Part shown: in pieces, positions 32,024-37,933 of the stretch
Numbering within the stretch: the first letter of the stretch is position 1
Layout of the letters: every line of letters starts with the position of its first letter
Assembly: GCA_902799875.1 (NCBI GenBank)
Contig: CADCCH010000022.1
Span: 1-38,696, forward strand
Origin: an uncultured Bacteroidales bacterium
Lineage (GTDB): Bacteria > Bacteroidota > Bacteroidia > Bacteroidales > Paludibacteraceae
Reading direction: 5' to 3'
DNA: 38,696 nt
The notes under the pieces: generated by a model
The model's database searches: none
What the model was told of the DNA's origin: nothing
Seen by the model: the letters and a program-made list of their open reading frames with translations, nothing else
Made by a program: the position numbers and the translations under genes

Positions 32024-32157
32024 TTGATTTTCTGAGGTTCTCGACTACCTTTACAACTCAAATAAATGCACGGAAAACTCACGCTAATACGTGAGCGTGC
32101 ATAAACCGTACTTGAGTTGTAATGATTTCCAAAAGTGTCGAGTTTCCAGAAAATCAA
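32024..32157. repeat. 134-base rod-like inverted repeat
   Basis: Five collinear helices: 32024-32034 with 32147-32157 (11 bp, TTGATTTTCTG), 32040-32045 with 32137-32142 (6 bp), 32051-32061 with 32112-32122 (11 bp, TTACAACTCAA), 32066-32072 with 32096-32102 (7 bp), 32078-32083 with 32090-32095 (6 bp), and a six-base apical loop. Internal loops are asymmetric. It has no T-tract at either end and no canonical promoter directly beside it. It fills most of the gene-free stretch 31964-32215. It could be a structured RNA, a 3'-end structure of the gene at 32216, or a small palindromic mobile element. Confidence 0.75.
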
Positions 32158-32215
32158 GCTTTGGCTTATTACGCTTTATGATGGCGCAACGCTTTGCGCT
32201 TTGTATGTCTATATT

Positions 32216-32677
32216 TTATAGGTCTCCAGACCAGCCGTGACCTAAATCCCAGTGTTCGTCGTACTTGAATTCAAAATACGGCAGAGCAAAGTATTTCTCC
32301 AATAATGCGGTCAGTTCTTCCTCTATATCCTTAGCCCATTGACCCACAAAAACCACAAAATGATCCACAGCCCATGCCACACGGCCACGCGGGACTTGGG
32401 TATAATCGCCGCTAAACTTCGTAGGCTCGTGCTTTGCCAAAGCCTTAAAATACTGTTTTTGCCAAACCTGCCTGTGCAAAGTCTGGTAGTTGATATACGG
32501 GAGTCCCTTTTCTGCTGCATCCTCTACCATCTTTGGCGTGAGTTCTTTTTTATATACGCCGAAGAAATCGTGCTCCTCGGGGTCGTACCAGAAGATCCCC
32601 ACCGCCGGCATGGGTTCATCGAAGGACTTCATATCCTTCATAATGGCTTCTTTTTCGCTATGTGTTAAAGTGGTCAT
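32216..32677 (-). CDS. 153-residue cytoplasmic protein, function unknown
   Basis: Starts at ATG 32677 (MTTLTHSEKEAIMKDMKSFDEP), chosen because it follows the promoter at 32703-32733 by a sensible distance. No signal peptide or membrane helix. Acidic, with aromatic-rich segments (PAVGIFWYDPEEHDFFGVYKKELT, RGRVAWAVDHFVVFVGQW, DEHWDLGHGWSGDL). Family not recognised. Monocistronic: its own promoter is upstream and a large inverted repeat lies downstream. Other members would have to be found by searching. Confidence 0.75.
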   Translation of the reverse strand: MTTLTHSEKEAIMKDMKSFDEPMPAVGIFWYDPEEHDFFGVYKKELTPKMVEDAAEKGLPYINYQTLHRQVWQKQYFKALAKHEPTKFSGDYTQVPRGRVAWAVDHFVVFVGQWAKDIEEELTALLEKYFALPYFEFKYDEHWDLGHGWSGDL

Positions 32678-32702
32678 ATCGCTATCTAAACCTTTGCGGC
32701 TG

Positions 32703-32733
32703 CAAAGGTACACAAAAAAAATGACATACGCAA
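32703..32733 (-). promoter_or_regulatory. Promoter of the 153-residue protein gene
   Basis: Minus strand: CTTGCGTATGTCA, T8 tract, TACCTTTG with -7 at 32703-32710. Boxes 20 bases apart. Confidence 0.78.
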
Positions 32734-32779
32734 GAGGTATGCCATTTTTTTGAGATTTTACGATAACTCGAGAGAATAT

Positions 32780-34216
32780 TTATCCCACAGAACCCTCTAA
32801 GGATACTTGTAGCAGTTTTTGTGCTTCGACGGCAAACTCCATCGGCAGTTTGTCCATGACCTCTTTAGCGTAGCCGTTGACGATGAGTCCTACAGCATCT
32901 TCGAGACCGATACCGCGTTGCTGGCAGTAGAAAAGCTGGTCCTCGTTGATTTTGGAGGTGGTAGCCTCATGTTCAACCGTCGCTGTTGGGTTGGAGATGA
33001 TCATATCGGGGAAGGTATGTGCCCCGCATTTATCGCCCAATAAGAGGCTGTCGCACTGGCTGTAGTTACGGGCATTCTCGGCATGGACGCCCATCTTGAC
33101 GAGTCCGCGGTAGGCATTCTGACTGTGTCCGGCAGATATACCTTTGGAGATAATACGCGAGCGCGTGTTGCGGCCGATATGAATCATCTTCGTGCCGGTA
33201 TCGGCTTGCTGGTAGTTGTTCGTGACGGCTACCGAGTAAAACTCCGCACTCGAGTTGTCGCCTTTGAGGATACAAGACGGATATTTCCAAGTGATGGCAG
33301 AACCCGTCTCGACTTGGGTCCAAGAGAGCCGTGCGTTCTCGTGCGTGATACCACGTTTGGTGACGAAATTATAAATTCCACCCTTACCGTTTTTGTCTCC
33401 CGGATACCAGTTCTGAACGGTAGAGTATTTGACTTCCGCGTCCTTATGAACGACGATTTCGACGATAGCTGCGTGCAATTGGTTCTCATCGCGCATCGGT
33501 GCGGTACAACCCTCCAAATAGGACAAATAGGCTCCCTCGTCTGCGATGAGTAAGGTTCGCTCAAACTGACCTGTGTTTCCGGCATTGATACGGAAATAGG
33601 TGCTCAATTCCATCGGACAGCGTACCCCTTTGGGCACATAAACGAACGAACCATCACTAAACACCGCCGAGTTCAAAGCGGCATAGAAATTATCGGAAGA
33701 GGGCACGACCGAGCCGAGATATTTCTGGACCAGTTCGGGGTACTCACGTACCGCCTCAGAGATAGAGCAGAAGATGATACCTTTTTCGGCCAGGGTCTCC
33801 CGGAACGTGGTCTTGACCGAGACAGAGTCCATGACGGCATCGACGGCCATGTTTCCTGCAAGCGCCGCACGCTCTTCCAACGGGATACCGAGTTTGTCAA
33901 AGGTCTTCATGATCTCTTCGTCGATCTCGTCTTTCTGCCCTTGCTCTTTCTTGGCCTTTGGAGCGGCATAATAAGAGATAGCTTGGAAGTCGATCTCCGG
34001 AATGGTGAGGTGCGCCCAAGTGGGAGGAACCATGGTCTGCCATTTGCGGAACGCTTTGAGACGGAACTCCAGGAGCCACTCGGGTTCATGTTTCTTGGCA
34101 GAAATCAACCGAACGATATCCTCGTTCAGTCCTGCCGGAACGATATCGGTCTCCACGTCCGTTGTGAAGCCGTATTTATACTCCTGCGAAGTTATGTCTT
34201 TGATGATCTCTTCCAT
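32780..34216 (-). CDS. sufB: Iron-sulfur cluster assembly scaffold SufB
   Basis: 478 residues from ATG 34216 ([24 protein letters not shown]), the usual start; a longer reading runs through the terminator hairpin and the tRNA. Builds Fe-S clusters in a complex with SufC and SufD. The right-handed beta-helix core and the conserved [12 protein letters not shown] and [22 protein letters not shown] blocks, holding the cluster-building cysteine and histidine, are present. sufC and sufD do not follow; the next gene has its own promoter. The only space in front is an intrinsic terminator and tRNA-Cys, so sufB must be expressed by reading through from the tRNA promoter or from an unrecognised start. 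Confidence 0.95.
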   Translation of the reverse strand: MEEIIKDITSQEYKYGFTTDVETDIVPAGLNEDIVRLISAKKHEPEWLLEFRLKAFRKWQTMVPPTWAHLTIPEIDFQAISYYAAPKAKKEQGQKDEIDEEIMKTFDKLGIPLEERAALAGNMAVDAVMDSVSVKTTFRETLAEKGIIFCSISEAVREYPELVQKYLGSVVPSSDNFYAALNSAVFSDGSFVYVPKGVRCPMELSTYFRINAGNTGQFERTLLIADEGAYLSYLEGCTAPMRDENQLHAAIVEIVVHKDAEVKYSTVQNWYPGDKNGKGGIYNFVTKRGITHENARLSWTQVETGSAITWKYPSCILKGDNSSAEFYSVAVTNNYQQADTGTKMIHIGRNTRSRIISKGISAGHSQNAYRGLVKMGVHAENARNYSQCDSLLLGDKCGAHTFPDMIISNPTATVEHEATTSKINEDQLFYCQQRGIGLEDAVGLIVNGYAKEVMDKLPMEFAVEAQKLLQVSLEGSVG

Positions 34217-34245
34217 AAAAATAGCCGCCCCTTTTTCGGGCGGCT
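34217..34245 (-). terminator. Intrinsic terminator between tRNA-Cys and the sufB start codon
   Basis: Perfect 8-bp stem AGCCGCCC/GGGCGGCT (34245-34238 with 34230-34223), loop GAAAAAG, then ATTTTT. The stem begins immediately after the encoded CCA of the tRNA, and the T-run ends immediately before the sufB ATG. Confidence 0.88.
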
Positions 34246-34320
34246 TGGAGGCCGGTAGCGGAGTCAAACCGCTCTAAACGGTTTTGCAGACCGCTGACTA
34301 AGTCGCTCATCCAACCGGCC
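34246..34320 (-). tRNA. tRNA-Cys (anticodon GCA), CCA encoded
   Basis: 75 nt. Acceptor GGCCGGT/ACCGGCC, U73 (the cysteine identity base), encoded CCA, anticodon arm GCGGT-CTGCAAA-ACCGT, T-arm AGCGG-TTTGACT-CCGCT. D-stem GATG/AGTC has a G13.A22 mismatch, and G15 and G48 are both G, as in other cysteine tRNAs. Odd: the D-loop AGCGACTT lacks the G18-G19 pair as GG, and T-loop position 56 is U. Confidence 0.93.
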
Positions 34321-34337
34321 GTTTTTTTTAGCGGGTG

Positions 34338-34369
34338 CAAAAGTACTGCTTTTTTTTGAGATACGCAAA
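34338..34369 (-). promoter_or_regulatory. Promoter of tRNA-Cys (and sufB)
   Basis: Minus strand: TTTGCGTATCTC, A8 tract, GCAGTACTTTTG; -7 at 34338-34345. All 32 positions from box to box are identical to the initiator tRNA promoter at 37052-37083. Confidence 0.85.
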
Positions 34370-34397
34370 TATTTTTGCAAAAAAATGCACTTTTTGC

Positions 34398-35267
34398 CTA
34401 AAAAAGGCATAAATCGGCGTCTGTGATCGTACCTTTGCTGCGTTTTTTGCCTCGGGAAGGGTTCAAAATATTAGCGGACGTAGATGCGAATGGTGAGGTA
34501 TAGCGTCCGATATACGGGTTAATGATCTCACGGGTCTGGTCATCGGTCCATTGGCATTTGTCCACAATCCACTCGAGGTACGAACGATCAATACGAAGCA
34601 TGGAGTCGATGGACTCATTCTTGTGCGCTCCCTGGGTGAGGTAGTAATAGCCGCCTTTCTTGCAGAGCCAGCGATCAAAACTGATAAATCCGAACTCATC
34701 GCGCTGTGCCCACTCCCAGCCGTGGTTGGCGATCTGTGCCTTGAAGACCTCGATGGTTGCCATCACATCGTCCAGCGAGTTATGTGCGCCCTCGAAAGGA
34801 TGACCGTAGTAACGCGTGTAGGCGGAGGTAAGGTTGTTATGCAGTTTCTCTCCGTTCTCATCGAGTTGTCCGGCGGTGTGGATACGCTCGAGCAACAGCG
34901 CATCGTACCAGGTGCGATTATTAAAATCGAAGGACAGTCCGGCGCGTTGGAGGTTATAATGCAAGAGCGGCGCATCGTAGCCGTTGCCGTTGTAGGAGAG
35001 CATGTCGTGCGATCCGACAAATGTCACGAACTCATCATAGATGCTACGCAGCGACACACCGTGTTCCAAAAGGAAATCTTTGGATATATGATGCACCGCC
35101 TCGGCTTCGGCAGGAATGGTAAAATCGCCTTCGGGGAGGATATACCAATCGCGCTGGTCGAGAATGGACCAGTTATCGGTGTCGAACTTGACCAACGAGA
35201 GTTGGATGATATGCTCTTTTTGCACGTCGAGACCTGTGGTCTCGGTATCAAAACATACTAAGATCAT
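34398..35267 (-). CDS. DnaQ-like 3'-5' exonuclease
   Basis: 289 residues. DEDD exonuclease fold: FDTETTGLD at the N-terminus (D7, E9), SYNGNGYDAPLL (second aspartate region) and HNSLDDVMAT (last aspartate with the preceding histidine, DEDDh type). The C-terminal 100 residues are not part of the nuclease and hold an extra domain ending in a Lys/Arg-rich segment (NPSRGKKRSKG). Likely role is proofreading or trimming of DNA or RNA ends; which one is open. Overlaps rlmI by four bases. Last gene of the nucleosidase-rlmI-exonuclease unit. Confidence 0.88.
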   Translation of the reverse strand: MILVCFDTETTGLDVQKEHIIQLSLVKFDTDNWSILDQRDWYILPEGDFTIPAEAEAVHHISKDFLLEHGVSLRSIYDEFVTFVGSHDMLSYNGNGYDAPLLHYNLQRAGLSFDFNNRTWYDALLLERIHTAGQLDENGEKLHNNLTSAYTRYYGHPFEGAHNSLDDVMATIEVFKAQIANHGWEWAQRDEFGFISFDRWLCKKGGYYYLTQGAHKNESIDSMLRIDRSYLEWIVDKCQWTDDQTREIINPYIGRYTSPFASTSANILNPSRGKKRSKGTITDADLCLF

Positions 35268-36493
35268 TCTACGTATAGCACTAAACCCTTGAGGTACTCG
35301 CCTTCGGGGTGGTAAATATTTATGGGGTGATCTTGGGGTTGGTGGAGCTGGTGAAGGATGCGCACTTTGCGTCCTACCTGTGCCGCGGCCGAGAAAACAG
35401 CCAGCCGGAATGCCTCCTTGTCCACCGCCTGCGAGCAGGAGAAAGTAAAGAGGATACCACCCGGACGAATCATCTCGATGGCTTTGGCATTGATCCGCTG
35501 GTAACCACGCAGGGCATTCCGGATCGCATCGCGGTGCTTGGCAAATGCCGGCGGGTCGAGGATAATGAGATCGTAGGTCTTGCCCTCTTCTTTCTGTTTC
35601 GTCAGGTACTCAAACGCATCGGCCGTAACGGCAGTATGGTTCTTGGCTTTTGGGAAGTTACGCGCCACGTTGACATTGACGAGGTCGATGGCTTTCTGGC
35701 TTACATCGACCGAATCTACGGTCTTTGCACCGCCGCGCAAGGCGTAGAGGGAGAATCCACCGGTGTAGCAAAACATATTGAGTACATCCTTGCCTTTTGC
35801 GTAACGCTCTACGAGCGCACGGTTCTCGCGCTGATCGATAAAAAATCCAGTCTTCTGACCGCGCAGCCAATCGATGCGGAACTGGAGGCCGTTCTCGATG
35901 GACCAGAATTCTTCGTTATCCCGAGACTCCGTTTTATCGGCATCCTGAAGCAGATAGCCTACTCGCTCTCCTTCGATTTGGGCTTTGAAAGGCAGCGTAT
36001 CGTCGGATTTATAGTACACATGCTCCACTTGGGGTATTTCTGTCACCAGCGCACGCGCGACGTAATTGCGACAAAGGTGCATACCGATCGAGTGCGCCTG
36101 GATGACCGCCGTGTCCGCATAAACATCGACGATAAGTCCCGGCAGAAAATCTCCTTCTCCATGAATGAGACGGAAAGTATTGTTATCCGGTCGAATGAGA
36201 CCGATGGACTGCCGCACCTGATAGGCAGCACGGATACGGTCGTTCCAGAAGTTCTCCGGTAGTTTCTCGACACCAAATGCCAGAATACGCACAGCGATCG
36301 AGCCCACCTGCCAATGACCGACACCGAGCGGTTCGTCCGCCGCCGAACGCACGGCGACCAACTCGCCCTCAAAAGGCGCGTCTTCTTTGTGTTTGGCATC
36401 AAGGATCACCCGTCCTATGGCACCGGAGAAGACCCAAGGGTGAAACCGTTTGAGGGACTCCTCTTTCTTGGATTTCAGATAAACCGTCGTCAT
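35264..36493 (-). CDS. rlmI: 23S rRNA (cytosine-C5)-methyltransferase RlmI-type
   Basis: 409 residues. N-terminal PUA domain (about 1-75, YLKSKKEESLKRFHPWVFSGAI), an EEHEA-like linker, and a class I methyltransferase domain with DVLNMFCYTGGFSLYA (SAM motif I), LIILDPPAFAKH (the D-P-P-x-F catalytic loop) and FSCSQAVDKEAF with the catalytic cysteine. In E. coli RlmI methylates C1962 of 23S rRNA. It is coupled to the flanking genes by four-base overlaps at both ends. Confidence 0.93.
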   Translation of the reverse strand: MTTVYLKSKKEESLKRFHPWVFSGAIGRVILDAKHKEDAPFEGELVAVRSAADEPLGVGHWQVGSIAVRILAFGVEKLPENFWNDRIRAAYQVRQSIGLIRPDNNTFRLIHGEGDFLPGLIVDVYADTAVIQAHSIGMHLCRNYVARALVTEIPQVEHVYYKSDDTLPFKAQIEGERVGYLLQDADKTESRDNEEFWSIENGLQFRIDWLRGQKTGFFIDQRENRALVERYAKGKDVLNMFCYTGGFSLYALRGGAKTVDSVDVSQKAIDLVNVNVARNFPKAKNHTAVTADAFEYLTKQKEEGKTYDLIILDPPAFAKHRDAIRNALRGYQRINAKAIEMIRPGGILFTFSCSQAVDKEAFRLAVFSAAAQVGRKVRILHQLHQPQDHPINIYHPEGEYLKGLVLYVE

Positions 36494-36984
36494 TCTACGC
36501 CGTGGGTTAATTCGTGATAGGAATGAAGGGAAAGATTGTCGCTCACATACTTGAGACTGCGCAAGTGCTTAAAGCCCAAGGCAGCAATGAAGGCCAGTTC
36601 CATATCAAAGACACAGTCTTTGTAGTCGGAAGCAAGGACGAAATCGCAATTGGAATAACAAATTGCTCTTTGCAATGGATGAATGGGTGAATGGGTGAAT
36701 GGTGAAAGGGTCAACTCCGGCTCTTTGTACGTCACATTCGGATGGTTGAGGCGTACTTCGGTTACTTCCACCCAGGTACCGAGATCGAAATTGGCACTAC
36801 CGGCATAACCGATATTGATCAGTTCTGCTTCGCGATCCAGATGCTGCAGGGAACGGATGATATTGATCGCTCCGACACCGGTGAAGAGGATCTCTGTGTT
36901 CTGGAGATCAAGCCCCAGTTCTTCTTTGGCTTTCTCGAGTAGGGTCAGCTCGCCTTCCTCCGCCATGATGATATATTTTGCCAT
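36490..36984 (-). CDS. Small nucleoside phosphorylase/MTA-SAH nucleosidase-like protein
   Basis: 164 residues from ATG 36984, just after the promoter at 37005-37036. Shorter than MTA/SAH nucleosidase (about 230). Retained landmarks: LFTGVGAINIIRSL (glycine-rich strand), NIGYAGS, DCVFDMELAF (equivalent to the FDMEgaA substrate motif) and KYVSDN. The adenine/ribose site therefore seems present. A repeat at 36675-36705 encodes LSPFTHSPIHP in the middle, ahead of the core strand. Function as a nucleosidase on a purine nucleoside is inferred from these motifs; the substrate is not known. Confidence 0.8.
   Translation of the reverse strand: MAKYIIMAEEGELTLLEKAKEELGLDLQNTEILFTGVGAINIIRSLQHLDREAELINIGYAGSANFDLGTWVEVTEVRLNHPNVTYKEPELTLSPFTHSPIHPLQRAICYSNCDFVLASDYKDCVFDMELAFIAALGFKHLRSLKYVSDNLSLHSYHELTHGVE
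36675..36705. repeat. 8-base tandem repeat in the nucleosidase gene
   Basis: ATGGATGA, ATGGGTGA, ATGGGTGA, ATGGTGA. Same family unit (TGGRTGAA in a shifted register) as at 10738-10769. Confidence 0.85.
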
Positions 36985-37004
36985 AAAAACTCTTAATTTG
37001 GGTG

Positions 37005-37036
37005 CAAAATTACAAAAAATAAATGAAATATGCAAA
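37005..37036 (-). promoter_or_regulatory. Promoter of the nucleosidase-rlmI-exonuclease operon
   Basis: Minus strand: TTTGCATATTTCA, T-rich spacer, TGTAATTTTG with -7 at 37005-37012. Boxes 20 bases apart. Confidence 0.78.
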
Positions 37037-37051
37037 AAAAATGCAAAAATA

Positions 37052-37083
37052 TTTGCGTATCTCAAAAAAAAGCAGTACTTTTG
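37052..37083 (+). promoter_or_regulatory. Promoter of initiator tRNA
   Basis: TTTGCGTATCTC, A8 tract, GCAGTACTTTTG; -7 at 37076-37083. Identical to the tRNA-Cys promoter. Divergent from the nucleosidase promoter 15 bases away. Confidence 0.85.
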
Positions 37084-37113
37084 CAGTCCCGTTTGATAAA
37101 AACGGTGTCTGAT

Positions 37114-37185
<72 letters not shown>

Positions 37186-37201
37186 CAAAAGTGAATACAC
37201 T

Positions 37202-37933
37202 ATGAAGAAAGCAGTTTTGATTTTTTTTCTGCTTAGCACGCTCTCCGTTTCTGCGGTGGAGCGTGTTTCTTTTGAGCAGTTAAAGGCCGATTGGTCGAAA
37301 TACCAAAACCAGATTGTTGAGCTGACTACCCCACTCGTGGTCTGCGGTAGTTTCTATGACTCGTTGATTCTTGCTGAGGAGCGTCTGTTCTGCCCCGAAG
37401 AGCGGGCAATTGGTTTGGCCGACGGGGACAGTACGATGTATTTTGCACTTAAAGCGCAGAACCAAGAAGCGAGTATTGTGGTTAACTGCAAGAACAACTA
37501 CTACAACGTCCGTTGCGGTGACATCGTGAAGAGTTTCACGGCGCGGGTGACCAAGGAGCGGCATCTGGTAACGGGTAAACCGATTAAGACCAAGCACACG
37601 GCGCAGGATAAGTTAGCGAAACCTCATAAAGGCGAGTTGCGTGTAGTAGGAGCGAATATTGAGAATTATTTTGCGGACTTAGGCGGGTATGCCACCAAAC
37701 GCACGACTCCTGCGCAGCAGGCTGTCAAGACGCAGAAATTAGTCAAAGCCCTACGGGCGATGAACGCGGATATCGTAGCGTGCTGCGAGATGCAGGTGGG
37801 CAACAAAGCACCGGAGATGTTATTAGAGGCGCTCAATAAGGGAGGAACCAAGTACGCCTATGTCTCGATGCCTTTGGAGAACATGGACCAAAACATCGAT
37901 ATCTCATCTGTGCTGTTGCACAATGAGAACTGA
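37202..37933 (+). CDS. Exported EEP-family nuclease/phosphatase, interrupted at its C-terminus
   Basis: A frame of 243 codons, of which roughly the first 220 (to about 37863) look original. Signal peptide MKKAVLIFFLLSTLSVSA is followed by an OB-fold-like stretch (about 25-135: ELTTPLVVCG, YNVRCGDIV, FTARVTKERHLVTGKP) and the beginning of the endonuclease/exonuclease/phosphatase domain: RVVGANIENYF, KLVKALRAMNADIVACCEM and LEALNKGGTKYAYV. The catalytic histidine and aspartate that should come later are missing because the sequence then passes into a mobile-element gene. Transcribed behind initiator tRNA with a 16-base spacer. Confidence 0.75.
   Translation: MKKAVLIFFLLSTLSVSAVERVSFEQLKADWSKYQNQIVELTTPLVVCGSFYDSLILAEERLFCPEERAIGLADGDSTMYFALKAQNQEASIVVNCKNNYYNVRCGDIVKSFTARVTKERHLVTGKPIKTKHTAQDKLAKPHKGELRVVGANIENYFADLGGYATKRTTPAQQAVKTQKLVKALRAMNADIVACCEMQVGNKAPEMLLEALNKGGTKYAYVSMPLENMDQNIDISSVLLHNEN

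Noticed and set aside
32161..32215. Repeated GCTTTGGC/GCGCTTTG-like motifs after the gene at 32216
   Set aside because: Short inverted bits such as CGCAA/TTGCG are present but no T-tract follows, so I could not call a terminator there.
35309..36262. Plus-strand open frame of 317 codons
   Set aside because: Antisense to rlmI; arises from codon bias of the real gene.
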